From Tomocerus qinae (taxonomy: Eukaryota; Arthropoda; Collembola; Entomobryomorpha; Tomoceridae): DNA of 64,000 nt. Shown in pieces: positions 1-11,006 of the stretch. The notes beneath the pieces were generated by a model, which saw nothing but the letters and a program-made list of their open reading frames with translations, made no database searches and was not told the DNA's origin. A program made the translations under genes and the position numbers. Positions within the stretch are counted from its first letter, which is position 1. Every line of letters begins with the position of its first letter. Location of the stretch: contig CM034546.1 in assembly GCA_020055645.1 (NCBI GenBank), forward strand, positions 79,608,001 through 79,672,000, given 5' to 3'.

Positions 1-1868
1 TTCTTTTTCTGTCATACTGTATATTCATAAATATGAAAGTGAAGAAACTTGGGGCCTGAATCCAATGATCGATAAAAGAACACCTACCGACTATCTAATC
101 AGTTTAATTATAGGCTATGGTAGTGACATGACAGTTTGACAGTGCATCTGAAAAATGGCAAAATAATTTCTCCTCCAACTCCAATGTTGCTCCAGAAAGT
201 TGTCATGACATATATGACAAGGTTTTTATATTTTACTTTTCTTATTACTGCCCCAAAACCGAAAAAAGTATGCATACAAAAGATTTCTCCAAAATAATGC
301 AGCTAGGCTACTAATTGGTTTACTTCCATTGTGTCACGAATTCGACTTTACAGGTTAGGTTAGGTTAGGGATGTAGACTCAAATCTTTATAACTATATGG
401 ATGAAATTTCGTTCCTAGGTTCCCTAGGAACTCATTCTGAACGAAAGGTGATAATCCGAAGTTATAAGGTGCAAAAATACTACTTACACTGTTACACCAT
501 TAAGGCATGCGAACATTTGTGTCTGTACATCTTATTTTTGAATGATTTCCCACACCGAAAAATCTAAATATCTATTTTCCAATCCATCCTCAATAATGTA
601 ATATTTGGCTTTTTGCTGTATGTGTATCATAATATTATATCATTTGAGTTGGAGTGGCCTTTTTGATTGCAATTTATAATAATAAATATACATTTTTATT
701 CGTTTCGATAAAATAAACTTGATTTCCAATTGCAGATGTCTCCAATTACATCGAGTCGTTTATTTGACCGTTCATTTACTAAAGTTTAAGGCAGATTGTT
801 GTTTTTAATAATTTGAGATAATAATATAATTTATTTAGTATTCATTTCTGAATGCATTAAATGGCCAACAATAACCGTTGATACTCTCTATCGAAAAACA
901 TAGACTTTATAGTTTCGACTCCTTTAAATAAATTTATAACTAGGTGTAAAATTGAGTACTGTGTAACAATCAGATATTTAATTGTGAATATATTTGATCA
1001 AAAACTTAAACCAGAGTATAAAAACCAAATCACGGTAATGGATTCATATACGGGAAATAATTCTTGGTCATTTTGCAAAGATTTTCACTAAAATTATATT
1101 GAGTACCAATATTATCTGCATTATTAAAATTTATTCCTAACAAAAGTTATTTATCGTGACATATTCGTCATACCGGCAGTATTAGTTATTTACCTTTCTT
1201 TTTTATTTTTTCAGGATGGAAGTCATCAAGTCATCCCGTTTTTTTACATTTTCGTTAATTTTCCTTGAAAGATGATGTTCCAGCGACCTTTCAAATCAAA
1301 AACGTATTTTCTTCTTTATAGTTTATAATATTAAATTGTTCGGAGAGAAAGTAGTCGATGTAGTACGGAAGAGGAAATAATTGTTTTGAAGCAATCTGTG
1401 TAGTTCATTGCGGGATATTTTGCCAGAGCTTATTGTTAATGGAAAGAAAAAGGAACAGAATTTACAGTTATTTTGCATTCAATTTTCTGTGATTGTAGTA
1501 GCTAAATCATTCGACATGGAGACTATTTACTATACCAAACAAATGATATAAAATATATAGGCTAGACGATATGATAATGAAGACCTAAGATAAGGTAGAA
1601 TTCGATTCCCTTCAGGGTAATAGATTGTAAAAAGTGAGTATTTTAGAGTTTAGAAGCAATTTGGTTGGAATAACAGAAAAATTTCGGTTAATTTTTTCCG
1701 TTATCGCTGCCAGAGAGAACTGAAACTGCAAAATATTTTCAGTTCTATTGAAATTCTTCAAGCATTTGAATGTATTAAATGTTAAAAAGTCAAATAAGAA
1801 ATAGATATTTAAAAGGTGCATGAAAATTTCAAAATTATATATTTGCAAAATATACTTATTATATAGCC
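1..1868. other. Non-coding flank without recognisable gene
   Basis: AT-rich sequence with frequent stops on both strands. The only thing noted is a short interstitial (TTAGG)-like run at about 354-369, the arthropod telomere motif, too short to mean anything by itself. No exon with convincing splice sites was found. Confidence 0.6.
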
Positions 1869-3878
1869 TTATAAGAAACTCATAAGAAGTTTGAACGTGC
1901 CCCGACTTATGCTCAACAAAAATTTAGGTCCACTTTTCTTAGACACTTTGGTGAAGGGATCAATTTGGAAATGGAAAGACTTGCAGGATTTCGCATATTT
2001 TTCCATGTACATTGAATCCATTTCATTTTTGGAAGAATATAATGAAATTGACTTTGTGATGCCGTTTAAATTTTTGGCCATGATGTAAAGAAGAGTGAGT
2101 AGAATACACCAAAAAGCCATTGCTATCACTATATACCCCAAGAACATTGAGAAATTGAACGTTGACAGGTTGTCGCTGTGGAGAATTAGCAGCAGGTTTG
2201 TGATCAGAACTGACCGTGATACAATGACTGAAGCTGGCTGCAGGGCGACCATTGCAATTTCTTTCATTATCTTCATGTGCATTGTTAGGATCCTGTGGTG
2301 CCGAACAAATATCAGTGCAGAGCGGAAGTCATCTCTGGTTCTGTATTTTTCCTTTCCTAATCTGAAAATTAAATCATTTACATTTCCCTTCAGTTTCAAC
2401 CAAATTCGTTCACTGACTGTAAATATGGTGGACGAGAAAGGACTTCGCAACTTCGTCTTGGACCAAAGACTTGACCTATTCTCTCACAACAGGGACTAAC
2501 GGACTAAGAATTTAAATGGCCAACGCAACAGTACAGAAACATTGATTCTCCAATTTTTCATACTATTTTTGCACTCAATTTCTTTCTCCAATTTATTTTT
2601 ATTTCTTTTTAGTGCATGTAAGATTTTAAGAATACACATAATATGATTTTTTTTAAATCATTAGCAGGTAATCACTATTTAAGGAGTGTACTTCAACATC
2701 GCATTTACTGTATTGATTAAATAATTAATTATTAAATTACTCTTAACTGTAATGAATTATCGGTGTATTTTACCTTAATTCTTTTCCAAGGACTTGAAAG
2801 TATCGGCTCATGAGGACTATGCATATAACAATGCAGCCCAATAGAAACCAATAGCCAGAGAATAGCCACCAAACTAGAATCCCATTAGCTATCATGATTC
2901 CTTTGTGTCGAAATTCTTCAGGCAGCATTCCATAAGGAAATATGGGAGCATCGTAGAAAAGGAAATAGACACACGTTGCTAGTAATGGATACACGCAGCT
3001 TAGGACGTTCATCATTTGACTTAGTAGTACATCTCGAAATTGTATGTCCAGGTGGTCACATTCATTGACGCTGTAGTCCCCTGTTAGTGGAAAATATTAT
3101 CAGTATTTACTAGTGATAGGCAAGCGAGAGGACGTATTTTGAGATGGGCAAGTGTGAGACGAGTCCCCGACGGAGGCACCGGGGCACGTGCCCCCCGCCG
3201 AAATCGAGAATAATAAAGAAATTTTTGTCTAAAATCGCTAGTATTTTCGAGCTTATGGTGCCCCCCCCCCCCCCCCGAAAAAAATGCAAAACTTTTTCGG
3301 GCTAATAAAGTCTAATTGTATGTGAATATTTGGCAAACTTTATTAACTTAAAAGTTTGTTAACCCCCCCCCCCCCCGAATTAAAAAAAATGTCACAAAGA
3401 AGTCATCTTCGCTTGCTTCGGCAGCTCATTTGGGAATCATAAAAATTATATAAATTAGCAGCAATGGCACTCACTCACCGTTAGTATCATTAGTGATGAT
3501 GAGTGCGTCGTTTCCCAGCGTGAGCATACTTTCTCCGTAAAGTAGAATGAAGCAGTGAAGGACGACTCCAAGCCATACCACACAAGAGAAGAAAAAACAC
3601 AATCCGAAATAGAAAGAGTTGTCGTTTCTCATCGTCATTTCCACAAATTTGCCTGACAACACCGACGCAGCGAATAGCCATAATACTGTGGTCAGCATAC
3701 TTCTTCCACGAGTGAAAATTGAGTTATCTTTGAGAAATAGACCGCTTTCTGAGTGGTAAGTTGCTGGAAATGCTCCGAAAAGGTTCGCCATTTTTATATT
3801 AAAGACCAGAGATTTCAATGCTAGATTTCTATTTTTTGCTTTACTTTTGTAGTGCTTCTTTAATGGATTAGTTTCCAT
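1869..3878 (-). CDS. Seven-TM chemosensory receptor (gustatory/odorant receptor superfamily)
   Basis: Probably a ligand-gated, plasma-membrane chemoreceptor of the insect-type GR/OR superfamily. I built it from three exons: 3878-3479, 3080-2774 and 2475-1869, with GT donors (GTGAGT, GTAAAA) and AG acceptors. Phases (1, then 2) agree and the chain closes to 437 aa, the usual family length. Exon 1 starts with a basic cytoplasmic N-terminus and holds TM1 and TM2. Exon 2 holds TM3 and TM4. Exon 3 holds TM5, TM6 and a short last helix ending LLMSFL-stop. A Cys-containing stretch ending FTKVSK precedes the last helix, as in many arthropod GRs. The classic TYhhhhhQF motif of insect GRs is not obvious. 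The ligand cannot be predicted and no second copy lies in the window. The fold call is fairly sure; the GR versus OR subfamily is not. Confidence 0.72.
3150..3400. repeat. Degenerate repeat with two poly-C tracts
   Basis: A stretch in intron 1 of the chemoreceptor gene, with long C homopolymers at about 3258-3274 and 3363-3376 and a core (GGAGGCAC-GGGGCA) also found at 5755-5860. Homopolymers this long are also assembly-error hotspots. Confidence 0.5.
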
Positions 3879-6496
3879 TTTATGTTGGGTATATATACGC
3901 TCTTAAATTGCTTTACAGTTCAGTTGCAATTTTTTAAAACTGCATGACAGTGAATAATTTGTTAGGAAAGAAGCCTATAATATAGGTAATGGTATTGAAC
4001 GGAGGATACTACTATGTAGTGAACTCAAGCAACACTTAGCCACAAATGGCAGTTTAAAGTTTTTTCTTTTCTTTAAATGTGCTGGTTAAGCGTGGCATAG
4101 ATAACTAATATAACAACTATTTACAATAACCAATTTTTGTTCTGGTATTTCCTGCAGTGTGTAATTTTTTTGATGACCAGTTTACATCCTAAAAGCCGAA
4201 TTTAATTTGAAATTTTAGGCATTACCTTACATGCTACTAGACTTGTGGGAAAAATAGCTACTTCCCTTCAAATTGATGATGTAAATTTAAACACGTTTGA
4301 TGAATAATAAAACGTATGTTTGATTTTTACTCAGATTTGTAGCCATATACTATCTGGTAGTCTATCTGCAATTAAATTGCGCTTATTTTTGTAATTATAG
4401 GGTTATATAATAACTTAAAAGGGGTATCTGTTGTAATTACATTAGACACAGCCGTATTAAACCTGCTTAAATTTCATAATAAAATCCGGGTTATAATAAA
4501 TGCCAGACAAACGTCCAGTTTGTTAAAAGTTAAACACCGGGGCTGTAAAAAGGTCTTCTATAAACGTTGGTTGGTCAAGAAATATGCGATATAAATTACA
4601 GAGCATTATTTTTTATTGCATTTACGATATTATCATTTCTCTTTAAAATTATAAAGAACGCTATCTTTATAATTTTAGAGAAAATTTTAAAGATATCTTA
4701 AATAGAATGCGAGTCAAAATTTATCTTCGCTATGTGACAGGGGCTTTCATTATAATAGCATTTACGGTATTACAGTAAGTACAAAAATTTCAAAAATGCC
4801 CATGAATTAATAAAACGAAAAGGGAAGTCACTTAGTGCATGTATGTCAATATCCAAGTAGAGTAAAAATGTGATAAAAAATTATAGATTAAGGCTTACTT
4901 AACTTAAACGTGTTTCCACTTTTGGACTCAATTTAACACATATCCCTTAGTTTCCAAGCCTCGGATCCTGACCGAGGGCATGTTAGGCTCCGTTTTTTGA
5001 AATATCAAATATTAAAAATGGTACGATTTTTTAAAATCTGAGGATCTGGCTGGAGTAGGAATTTACACGTCTCATATTACGGAGCTCAATTGTTAAAACA
5101 GTTAACAGTAAAAGTTTTCAAAAACAAGCCCACCAAATTCTTTCCTCTTTTTTATAGCCCAAATTAGATTTTCTAAGTCAATCCCTCGATTTTAAAAATT
5201 AAAAACTATGATTTACAATTTGTTTGTCTCAAAACGCGAAAAAACGAAACATCCGTCCAGATGACTTGCCCTCGAAAATATTTTCTGGCTTCGGTCTACG
5301 ATGGGAGTGATATTGAGATAAGCATGCGAATGACTGTATATCCTATATTTAGATCTTAAATATTGCTCCAAAATGTCTTGCCTTTTTACAATTACTACCT
5401 TTGTTTAATACTAGCAATGCATAGGGTAGAGTGTAGATACATACCTATTTGTTTTTGATTGCAAAATCAAGCAATACATTATATAGTTACTATTTAAATT
5501 TAATAACAGCATACACTCCAATTTCCTCGAGTTTTTATGACTTGCCTGTAGACTGGAGCTGGTTCTATACAGATAGTGGTACGGTAAATGAATACCTACT
5601 ACCCACGTATGTTAATTTGTGTCTATACACTTTATTTTCGGATTAAATTGCGTGTTAACCAATTCGTGTTTTTTTCAGTGTCATACCCATGTAATTTTTG
5701 CTATTTTTTCTTTTGACGATAAAATGATGATAGATTTGATTCGATAAAAATACAGGGCCGCAGAGAAGGAGGCACTGGGGCAAATGCCGCCCCCCCGAAA
5801 TATCAGAAAAGAGAGAAGAAATTTTTGTTTAAAAACGCAAACAATAGCTAAAATTGTATTTTTTATCAATGTCCCATCTCCCGAATTATATCTGGATGTG
5901 GCCCTGGAAAATTCCGTTAGGTATTTCTCTTAGTAGTCTCCAATGGCATCAAGGAATTTATTTAGAAAACTGTTTTTATTATTCTCCGTTGTCACAGCTT
6001 ACAGGAACATAAGCTAAATTAACCGTTGTCACTGCCTATCGAATAACATAAACTTTAGTTTCAATTTAACCCTATTTAATAAATTACTAATTAATATAAT
6101 ATTGAAAATAAAATAACACGGAGGTAGTATTTAAAGTATTTACATGAGAATTTTTTGATTGGAATATCATCGTTGTAGTTTATAAAGTAACTAGGCTCCC
6201 AGTACTATAATACTGAATTTCAAAATGATTAGGCATATTAACAATATTTAATTTTGGAAATAAGCTAATGTTCATTCATATATTGGACTACCTTGTTTTA
6301 TGAAATATGCATTGTATATACGCGCATGTGGATTGCAACAAAAATCATTTCCCATGGCAGATAGAGATACTTGTGACATAGGAATAAACATTTTTATTTA
6401 GATAGATAAATGATTTTCCATTCCCTAAAACCAATTAGTATATTGAAATGAGCTGCAATCGAACATTATTGACGGAATCACATTTTCTGTAGACAG
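3879..6496. other. Non-coding interval
   Basis: AT-rich, with no open frame that looks like a gene. It contains only the second copy of the GGAGGCAC-GGGGCA repeat (about 5755-5860). Short open frames here have no domain signal and no splice context. Confidence 0.55.
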
Positions 6497-7260
6497 CAGG
6501 GTTGTGGGTCGGGTTTTTTATGGGTTGGGGTTTTTTGGGTTTTTTGGCAAAAAACCCACCCCACTTTGCTTAAAAAACCCTGGGTTTATTGGGTTTTTTA
6601 CAAAACATACAATAATCTGCACTAAAGCTCCATCTAGATACGCACAAACATACTAATTTTCTCATATTTCTAATTCAAAATTGTAAACAAATATACAATC
6701 AGGTGGAAACAAATTGTAGCTTTTACACTTTTACGTGCAAAAAATGCATAGTATCGAGATGACTAGGTTAGCTATAAATTAATTTTAAGTTTGTAAGTTT
6801 TAATCTTTGTGGAAGATTATATTGTTGTATACATAATTATGCTCAATTTTAATTAACTCCTTGCATTTTCCATTCATTGCTGTACTGCTTCACTATTAAA
6901 GCTCCAAATTAATGAAGGAATTTCATGAAGTCAATTTAATCAGTAAATATTATATTGAATAGTTATTCAGTAGTTGTTATCAAAGAGTAATAATAGTACA
7001 GATGCTCAAAAAAATTGCATGTTTGCTGTGTTAAAATATGTTAGCAATAAAACTTTTTGTGTTTTAATTTTTGTTTTTATATGCGTAAATAATAGCAGTT
7101 GCAAGATTACACTATGATGTTGTTATTGTCAGCTGTAGTTTTTATATATGGTATAGTATAGGCTTGCATTTATGCCTATAGTTATATAAAAAACCCTTAA
7201 ACCCAAAAAACCCGGGGTCGTGGGTTTTTTCCTAAAAAACCCGGGTTTTTCGATACCTTG
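6497..7260. mobile_element. Non-autonomous hAT-like transposon, 8-bp target duplication
   Basis: The element starts CAGGGTTG and ends ATACCTTG, so its tips are imperfect inverted copies (CAGGGTT versus CAAGGTA). It is flanked by a perfect 8-bp direct repeat GTAGACAG at 6489-6496 and 7261-7268. Both ends are filled with runs of GGGTTTTTT or AAAAAACCC. An 8-bp duplication with CAGGG-type tips is typical of hAT elements. No transposase reading frame is present in the 764 bp. Confidence 0.75.
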
Positions 7261-7450
7261 GTAGACAGTACAGTTTTTATACAGTAAAAATCTTATTCTG
7301 TATTACTTATTTATCTCATTTAGGGTTAATCTGATGAAGAACTGTAGTCGTACACATATATCACAAACAAATTCAGATGTATAATTAAAAATATCCACGT
7401 GATAATAATGTTCTCTTATAGTTTATGGTCATATTTTACTTATTATTTGA

Positions 7451-7862
7451 CCCAGCCACGTTGGCTTGGTGGAGTACTCAGTCGTCTGACTAATCAATGT
7501 GTGCTTCCACTGCCAGTTCGATTCTTTGGCTGGGGTATATAGCCGAGGGCTGTTTAAAGGCGAGTGTTAGAGTTGTAAATGTGGAATTAAGACAAAGGCT
7601 AAGCACAAACCCGCAATTACAAGGGCCATCACATGGATACCTCGCTGATTACGAGAGTAACTTGGATAACCTGTCTTTGTTGGGCTAGTAGACTTCCGTT
7701 AACAGTCCCACAACAGTGACTCTTAAATGACAGCCTTGGGCTTCTCGGGATATTAATTAACAACAATACCAGTGTTGAGGGAGTTGGCAATAGGCCCGTT
7801 ATAACGCCTGCGCCCAGTACTATCACTATATGGTGAGGCAGTACACCCCATATAACATACAA
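7451..7862 (+). mobile_element. Putative tRNA-derived SINE
   Basis: The head (7451-7534) resembles a tRNA. The 7-bp acceptor stem CCCAGCC/GGCTGGG pairs perfectly, TGGCTTGGTGG fits an A box, and AGTTCGATTC fits a B box. The T stem is decayed, so it is unlikely to be a working tRNA. A body of about 330 bases follows. The 3' limit is uncertain, and I see no second full copy in the window to define it. Confidence 0.45.
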
Positions 7863-8872
7863 ACATTTATATACTTACTATTTAATGAGCTGTTAATTAT
7901 TAATCAAACAGGTTTTATCAATTTCTAGTAGCATGCATGACTCAAATTCGAAAGGTAGGCGGTTCTTGTGTATGGGATATTGAACTTCGAAATATTAACT
8001 ATAAACGTTCACCATTTAGATTGATTTTCAAATTATGCTAATTAATGCTAACACAGTGAAGTTTATTTTTATGTAAAATATTAACATGCGCATTTTGCTT
8101 ATGGGAACACCCTACCACCCGCACACACATAGATAGAAATATAGACACGTAATTTTTCCAAGTCTACGATTATAATATAAGAGATTATAATATGCATATT
8201 AATCGCAGTATATTAATAATAAGCTGCTGCAGATATGCTTTAAGTATATAGTGTCAAAGTCTTTTTGGAATGTTCATGTGTACATTTAAATAATATTAAT
8301 TGTTAAAAATTGTAAATTTACATTAATACTACTTTTTACCATAGAAAAAGTACGAAATATATTTATAAGTTGCGATTGTGACAAGGCCAGGAAGATACCT
8401 ATATTCCCGATCAATTTAGTTTATCCAGGTGTTCACAATATGTTAAGTTCATTTTATATGTTCTATTAAAATGCTAAAAGCAATTAGTGGTAAATGAGTG
8501 TGCCTAAACGCCGCAAAATGTAATTTAAATGCATTAAGGAACATCAGCGACAATGTGATGTAGTAACACTAGCCATAAAATCCAATAACCTCTAACTGTT
8601 GCAGCAAAGTTGTTATATCGTAAATAGTTTCTCTACAACAATAACATATTTTTTTAAAACTACCCTGGGAGGCAAGCAGAGATAAAATTTTAATGTTTTC
8701 TTCTCTGTTTAATTTAAATGACAGACATTTAGCTGATGACGCTTAAAACCAAAAAATGCCCTTAGCTCCTCACCGCATAAGGTATGGCATAAAAGGTAAA
8801 AACACACGTTTCTGTCTGTATTAAATGATGCCTCAATAACGAAAATGTGAAGTATTAATCACTTTTATGGGG
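7863..8872. other. Non-coding interval upstream of the astacin gene
   Basis: AT-rich, no gene-like open frame and no clear repeat. It presumably holds the upstream regulatory region of the astacin gene. Confidence 0.5.
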
Positions 8873-8880
8873 TATAAATA
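8873..8880 (+). promoter_or_regulatory. TATA box of the astacin gene
   Basis: TATAAATA lies 108 bases before the chosen ATG at 8988, which would place the transcription start near 8903-8915 and give a 5' UTR of roughly 75-85 bases. Confidence 0.5.
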
Positions 8881-8987
8881 GCGTGGAAAAGTCTTTAGAA
8901 AGCACTACTTTGTCAAGTTTCGTAGTGGCTGGGATTGTGAACGCTGCATTTAATTTTTTAATCTGCTCTCAACAATTTTTTTTCGAA

Positions 8988-10129
8988 ATGTTGAGAGAAG
9001 CGTTTCTAGTTTTGGGTGTTTTTTTCACACTTTCGGCCTTTACGGAGTCTCGTCCTCAATTTCCTCCTGTCGAATTTCCTTTGGATCCAGCTCAGCTATT
9101 TTTAGCTGTGAGTCACTTTGATTCGTTTTACACTTCTGTATTTTCTTTAAAAATATTTATTTAAGTATTAATTTTTCAAAAAAAATCATTTCATTTTAAT
9201 TAAATAATAGTTTGGACTATAATTAATATCAGGTGAATTGTTTAAGAATACGGTGTACATTAAATCATTAAACAATTTAATCAGCATTAAAATTTTATGA
9301 AATGTGTGCTTTTACATTGTCGTAGCAACACAACAGAACGCGGCCAAATCAAGATAGCATCCTACAGTCACGAAACTTTTGGAAAGACCAGTCCAAAAAG
9401 TGGCCAAAGGGCAAGATCCCTTATGTAGTCAGTACTGCATATACAGCAGCAGAGAAGCAAATAATAACAGCCGCGATGAAAGAATGGGAAGCAAAAACTT
9501 GTATCAGGTTCGTGGCTAAAGGAATATTTGACTCGAATTACGTACTCATCAGTCCAACAGAAGGTCCAGGTTACTGCTCTTGCCACGTAGGAAGAATCGG
9601 GGGAAAGCAAGTCATGCAGATGTTTGGAGTTTGTCTACGTCATCATGCAATGATCCACGAATTGGGACATCTAATTGGTATGAATCATGAACATCAGCGA
9701 CCAGACAGAGATGATTTTATTACCGTTCACTATGAAAATATCGACCCAGGTGAAATTTAATTTTATTGTTTTATAAATACTATGAATTTGTTTTTAAAAA
9801 TGTGCGTTTTGAGACTGTTTAACTTTATTTAATTTTTCACTGCCTATGTATTCAAAAACTGATGCCAACTTTATTACTTTTGTTGCGGTTTAGCATGGCA
9901 TTTCGCCTACGAGAAATATGGATATGATCGAGTTGACAACCTTGGAACTCCCTATGATTACTCAAGTGTCATGCAGTATCCTTTTTATTCCTATACGAAT
10001 ACCTACGATCCAAATAAACCTGCAATGACTCTTAAGGACGGTTCAGTCACGCAAATTGAAACTGAAGCACCTCATCTAAGCCCTGGGGATATTGCAAAAG
10101 TTCAAAAATATTACAAAAATTGTGCATAA
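8988..10129 (+). CDS. Secreted astacin-family zinc metalloprotease (M12A)
   Basis: A secreted endopeptidase. Three exons (8988-9107, 9326-9749, 9894-10129; phases 0 and 1) give 259 aa. A hydrophobic signal peptide follows the first Met, then a short proregion. The catalytic zinc site is the full astacin signature HELGHLIGMNHEHQRPD, with three zinc-binding His and the catalytic Glu, about 50-60 residues before the end of exon 2. The Met-turn is SVMQY rather than the common SxMHY but keeps Met and the Tyr zinc ligand. Cysteines sit where the family disulphides are expected, including one just before the C-terminus. The protein ends after the protease domain, with no CUB, EGF or ShK module, as in digestive or hatching-type astacins. 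The ATG at 8988 was chosen because it follows the TATA box at a sensible distance and starts the signal peptide. Which role it plays is not shown. Confidence 0.9.
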
Positions 10130-10812
10130 ATACCAAATTATTTCATCAAAAACACAACACTGCAAAAATTTAATCCCTTTGGCAAAAAATTCCAATTGTT
10201 TAGACATATTTGTTATTTGATAAACGATATTGTAATATGTCCTCATTTTCAAATATTTGCACAACAGATTTCACTGCTGATTTCCATTACAGAACAAAGA
10301 TTATGATCGTCTTATAATTGTTATAATTAGATCACTTTTTTATTTAATTTGTGCAATTTTTACTGTCAGTGCACCTTTCCCCAAATTACATTCCTATCAA
10401 AAATAAAACATATTATTTATTGGCATTTTATGCATGCTATCATGTATTTATTTTGTATGCCATTCATGGAATGATTACTAGGGTGCATTGCGACTGTTTC
10501 TTATAATAATGTATAAAAGAAGTAGCTATGGTACAAGTTTAAGGCTTGTAGCAATAAACGAAAGATTCGAGAAATGATGTTGCTCAAACATGTTGTTTAG
10601 TTGTTTTCCTCCATTTATTTGACAATTGATAATGACAAAGAGTGAATGGCAACAGAAAATAATTATAGTTTGTTATGTCACATGCATAAACATGAAAAAC
10701 CATTTTAATATAATTTAACGTTGCTGAGCGTTAGATTTGTAAAAACTAATTATTTGTACATTTTAACTTTTGTAATTGTAATTATAAATTTATATTGGGC
10801 AGTGAATTGAAA

Positions 10813-10912
10813 CAAGCACGTATCCAGGAATTTGGCCAAGGGGGGGCACATCAAAATATATTAGCAAAATTATGGCCGGACCCCCCCGGCCCCCCCTCTG
10901 GATACGTGCTTG
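10813..10912. mobile_element. 100-bp MITE with CAAGCACGTATCCAG tips
   Basis: Perfect 15-bp terminal inverted repeats (CAAGCACGTATCCAG) enclose G- and C-rich runs, and an 8-bp direct repeat AATTGAAA flanks the element (10805-10812 and 10913-10920). Related copies lie at 45218-45324 and 56909-57074. The 8-bp duplication points to a hAT or P type element; I cannot choose between them. It lies 95 bases beyond the stop codon of the first knottin gene. Confidence 0.7.
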
Positions 10913-11006
10913 AATTGAAACACATATTCCGAAAAGTTTCATGTCCCACGAATTATACTTATAAAAGTGTTGTACTGTATTGTAACAGTTGATTTATTTA
11001 CTAAAT

